In this document: positions 1-11,391 of the stretch, piece by piece
Layout: each line of letters begins with the position of its first letter
Position numbering within the stretch: position 1 is the first letter of the stretch
Assembly (NCBI RefSeq): GCF_031755915.1
Contig: NC_083385.1
Coordinates: 511,001 to 575,000, forward strand
Direction: 5' to 3'
DNA: 64,000 nt
Source: Ziziphus jujuba
Taxonomy: Eukaryota > Streptophyta > Magnoliopsida > Rosales > Rhamnaceae
Made by a program: the position numbers and the translations under genes
Notes under the pieces: generated by a model
Databases searched by the model: none
What the model was told of the DNA's origin: nothing
Seen by the model: only the letters and a program-made list of their open reading frames with translations

Positions 1-183
1 AAATTATTAATTTTCCTTTCAAGGGGAAGCACACACACAGAGAGACATATATATATATATATATATATACCGAAATGTTTATAAATAACTAGTAATATAG
101 CTCAAAATTTCAGGCAACTACATAACCATATAATCGGAAACATGTTAGAGTAAGATAGATAAAAACCTTTAACAAATGCTTAC

Positions 184-2185
184 CAGAATTGATAGGACTC
201 CAACGCTGGAAAAGAAAAGGAGATGGGATACTGAGTACAGATGCAGAAGATGCACCGTTATGCCTAAAAAGAGGAAGGTATGGCCTCCGAAAAAATTTTG
301 GCATCCAATTGCCAACACATGACAATGCACAAATGAGGAAAAGAATTGATATAAACAGAACTGCAATAAGGATTATAGGGTTTATCTTCATCTGGAGTAT
401 TTCATAGTTGTGAATCCCCATTCTATTTGAAAATCCCTTCCCAGCTTCCAACAGAGCCACCCCAAGAGTCCATGTAATACTTCCAGAGCCAATGGTGATT
501 TGATTATCTATAATATGCAAGCCCTCTCTCAACAGCGATACAACATATGGTGCCCTAAAGCAGTACTGTTCAATGAAAGGCTGAGGGGTAACACTATTCT
601 TTGCAACTTCCCACGTCTTTTCACAGAACTCCCGACCCTTTTCCAACACATCATCAAGTGTGGCCTCTGGAGTCAGGTTGAAAAATCGATACACCACATA
701 AAAGCCAGACATAGCATAAAATTGGCCATAAGGGCGAGGGAAACCATCATGAAGTGCACAAGGTTGCAAATCGCAGTCAATGCCTGTGTTTGCATTGGAC
801 CATTCAGATTCATTGACAGCAACTTTTGCAAGTTTACTGCATTTTTCCCAATCCGGAGCACCAATAAGCGTCACAGAAATTCCTAATTTTGCCCCCTTAC
901 CCCCAGTCTTTTCTCCATTCACAGGACTTGAACCTTGCTGGTACTTTGAAGCACATTGAGAACACGTGTATTGCTCCTTGTACCCTGAGTGCAAACATGG
1001 ATGCTTAAGTTGTATCTTCCCACTTAAAGCTTCTTGCGAAAGCTTCATAAAAAGATGAACCACGGACTTGTCAAAGGCATCATTCAGACCATAGCCTGAT
1101 AGAGAATATGCAGTGAGGTGATGTTTCACGGCTCCAATTCTAAGGTCTAAGCTAGTTTCCTCTTTGACATGTTTGTCACTCTCAAATGTAACCTGCAATG
1201 ATGAACCGCCCAAATCAAGTGCTCCAAATGTTGGCACTCTCGGGTTGGCCCCCAGCTTACCTGTGCGGTGGTTAAGGGCTATCCATCCAAAATAAGCTTC
1301 TTCCATGCCGGAAATAATCTTTACCCAATCTCTTCTACAGTAAAAGGGCGAACTCTTGAGAATGGACCATGAATTGTCAAGAATCCACTTTGAATCTTCA
1401 CTTGGCAGCCTGCGAACCCCAGCTGTTGCATAAAGAAAGACAGAGGTAGTGGGATGTGCATGTTCTGGAATTTGCTTCTCTGCCCACGAAACAAGCGGCT
1501 TTATTGCAGCTTCCAAACCAGAAACATCGTGAACCAGTTTGTGTAATCCAGGCTCAGTCTCCATTCGATCATAAGCACGACCTGGCAGCGAGTTGGGCTT
1601 TCTCTGAGGATCGCCAGTCAATGACTTGATTAGAATAGGAAGACTGCCATCTTTCTTCTGACGAATGGACACCTCGTATAGATAAACTCGAGTTCCGGTA
1701 CTTCCACAGTCGAGGACAACATAGAATCTAGATGCTCCTCGAGACCAATATGAGGAATAGATATAGACTGAAGCTAAATAAATTATAAAAGCAAAGACCA
1801 GGAGGCAAAACAAAAGCACAAGAGCTCGAAGCCACCATTTGTTTCGTGATGAAGGGGACGGCTGTGCCTTGTCCTTTGAAAAGCTGCTGGAGCCGGAGGA
1901 GGAGGTTTCTCTCTGACTTTGTAAGGAATAATGAAGCTGTTTGGAATGGGAGTCGAGATCCGGCTCTTCGGGGTCGGGATCGAGACGACGAAATGTGGAG
2001 AAATCCTGAAGAGACGAGGAGAGCCGCAGACTGTTCTTGTTTGGAAAAGCAAAAGCGGACCCATGAGCATTCCAGTCTTCGGGAGGCGAAAATCCCGAAG
2101 GAGAGGAAGAGATAAAGGAGGACTGAGGGGCAGACCAAAGAGTTGAAGAAGCAGAGATGAAATCTCCGATTCGACCAAACACCAT
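184..2185 (-). CDS. APY7: Apyrase 7-like nucleoside phosphatase (GDA1/CD39), 3' end outside the window
   Basis: One long coding exon (about 667 codons) of a GDA1/CD39 apyrase, which hydrolyses nucleoside tri- and diphosphates, probably in Golgi or at the cell surface. The apyrase conserved regions are visible: DCGSTGTR near residues 159-166, YATAGVR near 252-258, EEAYFGWIA near 295-303, LDLGGSSLQVTFE near 323-335 and SGFYVVYRFF near 493-502. Membrane segments lie near residues 118-146 and 602-624, with a long Ser-rich cytosolic N-terminus before the first; this two-anchor layout and length fit the APY7 branch rather than short APY1/2. The frame stays open to 110, but a strong donor (TCTG|GTAAGC) at 184/183 follows the motif RWSPINSG, and APY7 proteins continue with a further Ser-rich tail. 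I therefore infer an intron reaching past position 1 and a last exon beyond the left edge. The start is the ATG at 2185. Confidence 0.9.
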
Positions 2186-2690
2186 TTTTGGTTTTTTTTT
2201 TTTTTTTTTTTCTGTGTTTGTGAATTTTGGGGGATTATGTGCTTTTGGGTTATTGGAAAAGAAAGTTATGGTTTTTGGTCGACCGACCTCCTCTCGTTCC
2301 CTCGGCTTTCCAAGTATTCTTAACCCATTGAATTCAATAAAGCAAATAACGACGACATCATGAGAAAGAAATAGATATGATTTTGATGATGATGAAGCTT
2401 ACAAAGAATGGGATTTGCATTGGAATTGAGCAATCAAGCAGGGGCAGTGCCAGATCAGAGTGACACTTGGTTTTGTGCAGTGCAGCGAACGTAAAGCCAA
2501 ACACTCTCTCGCCCTCTCTTTCTCCGAAAATAAAAGAGCTAAACAAATTGTTCAATCCATTAAATAGAATTACTTACCTGGACGCTGGAGCTGGACGGAA
2601 TTTTCTGAAAGCGAGAAAGAAAGAAAGATAGATCAGAAGACCGCCCATAACCACCCCCAGTCACCAGTCTCCACCATCAAATGCTTCCGC
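2186..2690 (-). other. Apyrase 5' UTR with probable intron
   Basis: A consensus minus-strand donor (CAG|GTAAGTA) sits at 2578/2577, about 390 bp upstream of the apyrase ATG, so a non-coding first exon (about 2579-2680) spliced onto the coding exon is likely. The acceptor is not certain; ACACAG near 2211, just before the A-run leading to the ATG, is the best candidate. A run of about 20 T on the plus strand lies at 2191-2211. Confidence 0.5.
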
Positions 2691-3609
2691 TTCCCATGTA
2701 TTTTATTTTTTTAATAGTTTAATAAGTTCATTATACGTCAATCGTTTTGGGCTACGCTTGGGCTTGGGCTTCACAAATAAAATAAGGAAACAATAATAAT
2801 AATAAATAATTTTAAAAAAGACAAATTGGTAGCGGAAATTCTTTCCAGATTCAGGTCAAAATGCAAAACTACACCCTTACATTTTTTGTTTTTTTTCTTT
2901 TTCTAGCCATTGTATATATAGCTTTTTTAATTATCATTATTTCAAGAGAAATTCTAATTGTACTTGTGAACGAGATTTATAGAGTTTTATTATAAATTTT
3001 TATTTTTATTTTTATTTAAAATTAATATTAAAAATATTTGTGTTTAGAAATATTTGATTCAATATTTTAAATATATTCAGAAATATATAATTGACCATAT
3101 TAAATATATTTATAGATAAGCAATAAAATATTTTTATATATAAATATCTCATGTGTTTAGATGTGTTTAGAAGTATACGACTTAACATCTCAAATACATT
3201 TAAAAATATACAATTGAACGTTATCAAAAACGAATGTTTCAAATGTATTCAGAAATATACGATCGAACATCTTTAAAGAAGTTTATAATTTTAGGATCAA
3301 ACATTACAACGAATACATTTTTTCATTGATCCAAAATGTTTTAACTTTCACGTAAGCTGATGAAAGACGAAACTTTCACCATAAAAACCTCTCTTAATAT
3401 TTTTAAAAACATCGCCTATGATCCTTAATTCTTAAATTTGTTACAGTTATTTGAATGTTCTATTATATTGAAATTAATTATTGCTGGGTTGTATGTATAC
3501 ATATAGTGTCTTAAATGCATTTCCATTATTATCAACGAAAAAAAATCCTTCGATTTAATGCCTTACTAACTATTAGAAAAAATACATATAAACTGATAAG
3601 AGCCTCATG

Positions 3610-3642
<33 letters not shown>

Positions 3643-3885
3643 TTACAAATTTTGGAGAAAAAAAGGCTCAAACCCAAATCTAACACCTGCTCATCACCCG
3701 ATTTACGATTGAACTGCGGATGAAACAAATGTAAGGAGGGGAAGTTATTTGTAATTGTACCCGAGGCCAGAATTATCGGCGTATTTCCAAATAGGCTATA
3801 CAACTTGTTATTTGAATGGAAAAACGTATCAATCCGGAAAAATAAAAATAAAAAATTCAGATTTTCTTGAAATAACAAAGCCTGA
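2691..3885. other. Intergenic, AT-rich
   Basis: Apyrase promoter side and COG6 3' flank. TGGGCT-type motifs occur near 2757-2770 on the apyrase promoter side. The stretch 3000-3260 repeats the motif AAATATATTYAGAAATATA-like several times in degenerate form. A (TA)15 tract lies at 3611-3640. No gene seen. Confidence 0.6.
3611..3640. repeat. (TA)15 microsatellite
   Basis: Perfect TA tract between apyrase and COG6. Confidence 0.9.
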
Positions 3886-6800
3886 TCAAATACCTAAGAT
3901 GGTCCTTATCTGGTCTGGAGGATGCCTTACCAGTGATTTAGGATCTGGATAACCATTCTTGGGATCCATAATAGCCTCGTATATAAGCTCATACACTTCA
4001 GCCAGTGACCTGGCTACCTGGATTGAAGCTTCAGAACGCAACTTTGGAACTTGCATCTGCTCAAATTCTGGCAGAGAACTCTCACTTCCCAATATAAGCC
4101 CAAAGAACGCCTTCAAACAGTCTGAAAGGGAACCTGGAGATGTGTCCTCTATCTCAACCAGCGGGGCCCCAACAATGTTATTACCAGCATCATTGCTGAG
4201 TGAATTACGAAAGTGATGCATCTTCTGCAATAAGCCGCACTTTCTTAGGATGCCATCAACTTCCTTCTCTACAAGGAGGCGTATATGGTTATCTATCATC
4301 ACTCCAAGGTTCTTCACGTACTCAGCTGCAACCTCATGCCCAAACAATGGTTGTTGGATGGCACACAAACAATTGATGAGGAAAATCTTGGATGGCGTTT
4401 CAACATTCTGTACAAAGCAACAGTCAAGGAAGAAAATTCTAGCAAAGTTAGTGAAGGATAACTACATGATTATCACGAATTTGATGAAAAAGACGACTCT
4501 CTGGTACAACTACAAATAGCATGATTCTTGCAAATGACCCCAATATTATCGAACTTATTGCTGGCTCAATAAGTAATACACAGACTAACTTCCACCTATA
4601 ACAGAGGAAGAATTATGAGAAATTTACCACAAAATCCTCTTATTATTAGCCACTTGATTCTAGCTGGTAATCCAATGGACCATCATGCTGACTCTACTAA
4701 CAAGAATTCTAACCACACAAACCAGCCCAAGAGAAATAACTTAACTACTTAATAAAGTAAACAGCGTGAGGTATTATAACATAATATAATACTTAGCAAA
4801 AACCACCTTGGATCAGCTAGGAAAATTTCGTAATCTGTCAACTAGAGCAAAAGAGAGAATATGATGAGACAAGCAAGTATAAACCTGAGAGAATGGGGCA
4901 GAACTGCTGTTAGACAATAGTGCATCCACCGACGATTTAGTCATTTGACCTGAGTCAGAATTAGTTCTACTTCTTCCTGATGAGTGAACAACTCCCTTGG
5001 ACTTGTGTGCCTCAGCTGCTTGCTCACACATCTGCATCAGTTGGACTAATGATTTCAATCCCTTTATTAAAAATAAATAAATAAAAAGTAACCCAAATAT
5101 GCGACCATTTCAGTCCTTAATTGAAACTAATAAAACTATAGCAACTAGTTCTTTCAGATCGAATGTGGGCATAGTTATATCCTCCGACCACTTTAGAAGA
5201 AAAAGCAGATCATTTAATACTTTTTCCATTGCTTGCATTTATAGCAAGAAGGTAAATTAGAAGACCAGGCAGCACTTGTTTGCTGGCTTATACTACCAAT
5301 ATAACAAGTGCTGTATATCTAACGTAGAAGCTCTCCATATTTTATCATCACCATTTAAATGGGAAATATGATGTATTGCTGAAACGGCATGCATCCTTTG
5401 TTTCCAGATCACATAAGCAAACTTACTAGTACAAATCCATTTCAGAAAGATACCTGAATAATAGGGTTGAGTAAAGCAGATATAACAGGATCAAAATCAG
5501 GCCTTTTTCCAGAAGCAGGAACCATCATGCTATTATGGGTCCCAATTATTTCAAGCAGTAAAGAGACTCCTTCCCTTACAGCCGGAGGTGGAGAAAGATC
5601 GACAGCAACAATGGGAGGATAACGTAAAAGCTTTTCTCCTCGGCTTTTCAGAATATCAAAAAATGTCTTATGAGCAGCATCCTTGAGCATCCAAAGTGTA
5701 TTAGACAAGTATGTTTCTCTCCCAAGTAAATCTGATATCTGCAAGAAAAAACAATATCATTCAGGAAGCAAAGCATATGGAATCCATAAATTATTAAATA
5801 CAGGAAAGATCCTACTCACAGTATAGCTGTAAAACTCCAAGGTGTTACTGAGTTTATAAGATATTATAAGACTAGGCTGAGAATGAAGAACTTGCTCGAC
5901 TCTCACTTTGAAAGGCCGGCAAACTCCTTCAAAAATTCTATCTAAAACAAATGTCAAGTCAGATCCAGCCCTTAAAGGATCACTCTCCAAGCTCTTCGAT
6001 AATTGTTCTTCAGTTGGTCTAGTATCCATCACTGCATCTGGATCTAGTAAGACAAGGACAAATTCCCGTTCAGATGCCAAGGCCTGCATATAGGTCAACA
6101 GTATAAACAAGCATATGACATGATACTTTAAGACAATAATAAAATAATGCAGCAAAAAGAACTTTGTATAGCACACCTGATGTAACCACCCAAGCATGTC
6201 CCCAACATATCGTAAGGGATCATGAGCATGAACTTCAATAGGTCGAGGCATACCACCAGGTCCACCACGTGTGAGAGCACTGATAAACCTTCTAAATAGT
6301 GCATTATGCCTCATATTTGCTACCTGGGAGATCAACTAAGAAATAAGAACCAGTGCATAGGTCCTTGATAACTAAATCTGACCAAAAAAAGAATCACCTC
6401 TTCTGCACAATACTTGAAGAGGACAGGTCGTTCCTTGAGGCAGCGAACTGCTGTTTTCAAAAGTTCACTAACTTCAGGATTATCAGTATCACCCAATTTT
6501 CTGCATTCTGCTTGAACCCACCTGGAAGTTAAAAACAAGTAATATATATATATATATATCAGTTAATCTATGTAATTACTATACAACTGAATAACTTGGA
6601 AAAAAGTATGTTAAAAAATGATGAATACACAAAAGATTGGACTACCATGCAGCAAAAGTAGCTAACAGAAATTTCAAAAAATCTCAATAAGGTTCCTTAA
6701 TAGTATAATACCTTCCTACATATGAGTATGAAAGCTCAATTGTAAAAATGGACTCGGGCATGAGAAATATTGCATGAAGAGAGATAAATGACCCTAGGGC

Positions 6801-8495
6801 AAAGAAAATTAGACCATAATGATCTTGGACAAAATGGAGATGTTAAAGTATCTAAGATGCATAACAGAAAACCCAGGCATCTAGTTTCACAGTTTCTCTA
6901 GACCAATAAATTCTAATTCCAAGCATCATGCGAAAGCAGTAAACTAATGCCTCGATCAACTTCTTTTACTATAAATAAGCTTCACCTGCAGAGACGCTCA
7001 TAAGCTCCCTCCTGGTACACAGCCATCATATCCATCAGCTCAAGACCTGCACGCTGAATGGAACAGCAACAAATATAATTATACTCTCAGTTAGAAGAAG
7101 AGAAAGAAAATAGACTAATTTCAAGTCAAATAGAAGGTGGGAAAACGTTAGATAAAAAAGCATTCTCTGCAACAGAAGCACAATAACCACCAGCGATTAT
7201 AACATATTCTTTACTGAAAGCAAAAGACAGGTCCCAAAAATTGAAATTTGAGAATTGCTCTAATGGTTTTCAGAAACAACCCACGTTTTAGCAACAGTTC
7301 CCAAAAACAAAAGAGAGTTATCAAATAAAATTTTGTTTACAGTTTTCAAAAGAAAATAAAATGAAAACCAAGACAAAAACTTTGCCACACAAGCAATTAG
7401 AATACACCTCCCCACCAAAAAAAAAAATAATAATAATAATAATAAAAGTAATGAGATAAATATAGAATAAAAATAAAAATACGCTATCAAATATATTCAG
7501 TGACACTGGTCATCAAATAAAAAAATATTCAGTGATAATAACCGCATAATTACACAAGCATCATAATTCACAACCATGACAGTTGATTGTTTCAAACAAT
7601 CACTGGATCACTTATGTGAAGCTGGTAATTAGGCATGCAACAGCAGCTCTAGACTTGCTCCAGGAACAAATATTAACAACAGAGGACTTTCTGAAAGGAG
7701 TTTAATTACGCCTCTCATACATATTTCTTTAAAAATAATAAATAGATAAATAAAAAATAGTCTGTTTGTCTCGATTAGTAGCTTGAATGAAAAACGAAAC
7801 CTTAGGGTTGGCGATCCATGAGATAAAAAGACAGAGAGACTAAGGTTACCTGGTGATGCGTCCTCAAGAGTAATTTGCAATTGGCATGAATTTCCTGAAC
7901 GTGAGAAAGCGCGTTGAAAAAATTTTCGTTGAGGTCTTCATCCCGCAGAGCATTAATCTGCAGAAAGAGCAAGCGAATAGAAAGAGAGATGAGAAATAGA
8001 AATGAAGAAAGAAAGAAAGAGAAAGCAGCAGCGGGAAACATGAGAGAGAGAGAGAGAGACCTCATCAACGGAAAGTTGATAATCACGAAGGAAGCAGGAG
8101 ACAATGTCCTGCCTCTGAGTGGTGATTTCGAGCTCTTGCTTGAGCCTCTCGGTGGTGTTGATGATGTCGCCGGTGGTGGCGCTGCAAGTGCTTAGGGCCT
8201 TGGCGATCCTGTCGCAGCAATCGGCAAGGGCGTGGACCTCCAGCTCCACCCGATCCAAGGCGTTCAGAGCCGCATGGGAAGCTCCAATGAAATCGAGATT
8301 GATGGAGAGCGAGCGCTTCTCGATGGTGGATCTAAGGTTGCGGCGGGACTGAGGGGTGTTGTCGCCGTAGAAGGTGGAGAGAGTGTTGAGAGAAGACACT
8401 AGATCCGGAGAGTCTGTCCTTGTCGACTCCAACACCTTCTTCAGCTTCCGGGATAGCCCCGGCGCCAGGCTGCCTGTGCCGGCGTTGCTCGCCAT
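3886..8495 (-). CDS. COG6: Conserved oligomeric Golgi complex subunit 6
   Basis: COG6 is a subunit of lobe B of the COG tether, which returns Golgi enzymes by retrograde vesicles. Nine exons, all on the minus strand: 8495-8061, 7957-7850, 7053-6986, 6521-6398, 6323-6177, 6083-5820, 5738-5454, 5061-4885 and 4407-3886. They sum to 2130 bp (709 aa), and every junction has GT-AG ends and keeps the frame; only exon 3 ends out of phase, restored by exon 4. The N-terminus starts MASNAGTGSLAPGLSRKLKK and continues into the helical COG6 N-domain. The motifs VQAECRKLGDTDNPEVS, MPRPIEVHAHDPLRYVGDML and DQIRTILGI at the C-terminus are typical of plant COG6. Length is close to the Arabidopsis protein (about 680 aa). 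The ATG at 8495 is the only in-frame start before the 5' UTR. Confidence 0.95.
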
Positions 8496-8616
8496 TCTCT
8501 ATCACTTACTTTCTCTCTCTTTCATTTCATTTATTAACTTCTATTCCTCTTATTACCTATTCTTCCATCTTTAGTCTAATTCCATTTCGGGACAAATGAA
8601 ATATTAGGACTCAACT

Positions 8617-8684
8617 TGGGCCTCCTCTTCACAACTTCGGTTAGCTAGCTTGCTCTTACTCGCTCACTTGGGCCCAATTGGGCC
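8617..8684 (-). promoter_or_regulatory. Site II-type TGGGCC/GGCCCA motifs upstream of COG6
   Basis: TGGGCC at 8617-8622 and the palindromic cluster TGGGCCCAATTGGGCC at 8669-8684 lie 120-190 bp upstream of the COG6 ATG. Such site II elements are known TCP-factor targets in promoters of constitutively expressed plant genes. That they act on COG6 is inferred from position. Confidence 0.45.
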
Positions 8685-9154
8685 TTTTCACTTTAACAAA
8701 GTCCGACTTGGGTAATCTGAATACAGAGTCAGGTAACGTCCAATTCTAAAAGAATGAAATGGGTGCTCATGCTTACGTGAGAATGAGGAATGCCATGGCC
8801 CATACATGCATACACAGATATAAAATATTAGATATAATATATATTATAGATACGCACCGATATATATATATATATATATGCGTGCTTTACTTTCCCCTTT
8901 TTTTTTTCTTTTTTTTTTGGTGCAAGTAATATTACTTAAAAAGACTACTACTACTCTGTGGATCAAGATCGACTAGTAAGATTTTCAAGTTGCATATGAT
9001 GATTCCAATTATATATATCACTTTTCTTCCACTTACCACTAAGAGTAAGATCTCTCTCCTCGCCTAGGCCTTCCCCTCACGCACGAGTCATAAATAACCC
9101 CCCATCAACAAAAAATATATATATTACAAAATCATAACGTACGGCCAGCTTTCT

Positions 9155-9185
<31 letters not shown>

Positions 9186-10518
9186 GTAAGAAGAAGAGGA
9201 GGAAATATAAATTAATTAATGAATAAGAATATCTCATGACGACGGGATCAGTTTTGAACTAGTGGGGTTGCAACTAAGTAAAAGAATCAAAATAAGGCAC
9301 ACGCGTGGCTGCTGCGTGGGTAATGCTGTCTTTGTCTACAAAATCTTTAATAATAAAAAGACCTTTCTTTGATATCTCCTACGCATCATCTTCTTTTTCC
9401 TTTTTTTTATTATTTTTCTACTTATTACTCTTCATATTTGGCTATATACTTAATGTATATATATAATGATATATTTTTTTATACATATCATATCATGCTT
9501 AATTTTGTATCCAAGATATATATATATGTATCATTTACAATAATCTTCTACTCAATCTCTTTATCTCCATATATTTATATATATATATATATATATAGTA
9601 TATATGTTTTGATATATATATATCATGACATGCTTGATTTTGTATCCAACATATCCGCTAGAAAACAAATATCATGTCAGGCTTGATTTTGTATCCAATA
9701 TATATCACGCCGCTGTGTGTGTAAAATGTGCATATCCATATATATATATATGGTAGACAAGGATCTAGCTCTAGCTTTTCTTCTCCTTTTCTTACTAAAG
9801 TGGCACTGTAATAAACAGTGGGTATCAGACGTTTGTATTTACTTTAGCATATCTCTATCATTCTTTCTTTTTCCCTGTGCTACTGTCATCTTCGTGTGAT
9901 CATTACATAAATTCCAACATAATATATATATATATATATATGACATGAAAAATCTATCCCATTGTTGATTATGTTAATTAAAAAAAAAAGTATCAAATTA
10001 AATAAACAATAATATGCAACAAAATATTTGGTGGGGGTTAATGCGCGTTATTTATTAATATATAAAACATGTCACAATTACTCATCAAAAATATACATGT
10101 CACAATTATAATTTATACCGATGGAGTAAATTTGGTGAATAATTAATGTTTCACCTAGATCATTTAAAATGGCCTCGGGCTACAGTACTTCCCCTTAAAC
10201 AGTAATGAAAATGGTATTCAGTTTTTGTACAATGTTTCCATAATTTATGAACAATTTTAACAATTTATAGAGAATATGCATAACTCAATTTCCAAAATAT
10301 ATTATCCAATTTTATGTACAATGTTCATTTTGGAATATTTCTCATTTTATAAATAAGGTTACTCACTTTATGAAACATATTATCCCATTTTAAAGGACTT
10401 TTATCATATTTCCTTTTTTAAAAATTGAGTTGTAGAAAATCGCTATATTGTTTCACAACAATATTATGTTCCACAATCATATGTTTGTACGAGAAAGTAT
10501 CTTATATTATAGGTAAGG
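8685..10518. other. Intergenic, AT-rich with (TA)n tracts
   Basis: No gene seen. (TA)n tracts occur near 8861-8879, 9163-9185, 9578-9597, 9738-9751 and 9923-9941. Open frames at 9369-9899 are made of translated TA repeats and hydrophobic low-complexity sequence and are not credible genes. Confidence 0.55.
9487..9703 (+). repeat. Three copies of a ~34-bp motif
   Basis: A motif of the form ATATCATGNCATGCTTGATT followed by TTGTATCCAANATAT occurs at 9487-9520, 9621-9654 and 9670-9703, separated by TA-rich spacers. The last two differ at only a few positions. Origin unknown. Confidence 0.6.
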
Positions 10519-10519
10519 T

Positions 10520-10738
10520 ATATATGGTGAAGTGGTATTACTTCCAATTATTATAGGACAAATTAACTTTAAAGCCAAAATGTAAATTATTTTTTATTTA
10601 ACCCAACCACAATATATACTGAGTTAGTTTCACTTATTCACGAATGCTAAAACTATTTGTAACTCTATAAACTATAAAATTGATTTCAAAGCTAATTTGT
10701 CCTATAATAATTGAAGTGATACTACGGCAACATACATA
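10520..10738. mobile_element. MITE-like TIR element next to (TA)n
   Basis: The left arm at 10534-10565 and the right arm at 10693-10723 are inverted copies sharing AATTATTATAGGACAAATTA, with lower similarity continuing outward. The inner region is about 130 bp and non-coding. The right arm is followed directly by a (TA)n tract at 10735-10756. No target-site duplication could be fixed. Confidence 0.55.
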
Positions 10739-10756
10739 TATATATATATATATATA

Positions 10757-11353
10757 ACATAAGATTCTTTTTCTTTTTGTGCAACTTTTTTCTATTTTCA
10801 AAACATATTTCATGCAACCGATTTTTTGTTTTTTTCTTTTTTTGAAAGAATGTGCAACAGAAATTAATAATAATAAAAAAAAGGCATTAAATACAAAGGA
10901 CATTTACATTTATACAAATTCGTTCCCATTACATTAATTAAGTAAATAGGTTGGAAAGGAAAAGAGCCAGTTTTTCTTATTTTATTCATCATGATTATAT
11001 AAGAAGTGGAATAAACTATAATTTCTACAATGATATACAAATAATTAATAATGCATGTATATATGCATATAATAATGTGGATTAAAGATAAAATATATTA
11101 TTAATGTGATGGATAGTAGCAATTATCAATTGGGTGGTCATCTCATTTGAAAGTAGAAAGTGGTCTTCCACCACTCAACTTATGCCCACGATAACCCATC
11201 GTATATGTGGATGTAACTCCATATAGAATCAAAGATTTCATGTCACCTCCTTCCCTCCACGCGAATGTGTGAAATAAGCAACGCGGGAGCAGTGGAAACA
11301 CATGACGTACAATAATAGTCTTTCACTCCATGGACACGCATACACACAAATTT

Positions 11354-11391
<38 letters not shown>

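Noticed and set aside
7260..7506. Hydrophobic open frames inside COG6
   Set aside because: They are translations of the T-rich complement of an intron between exons 2 and 3.
9369..9899. Membrane-like proteins of 105 and 60 aa
   Set aside because: Tyr/Ile-rich translations of TA repeats with no conserved motif.
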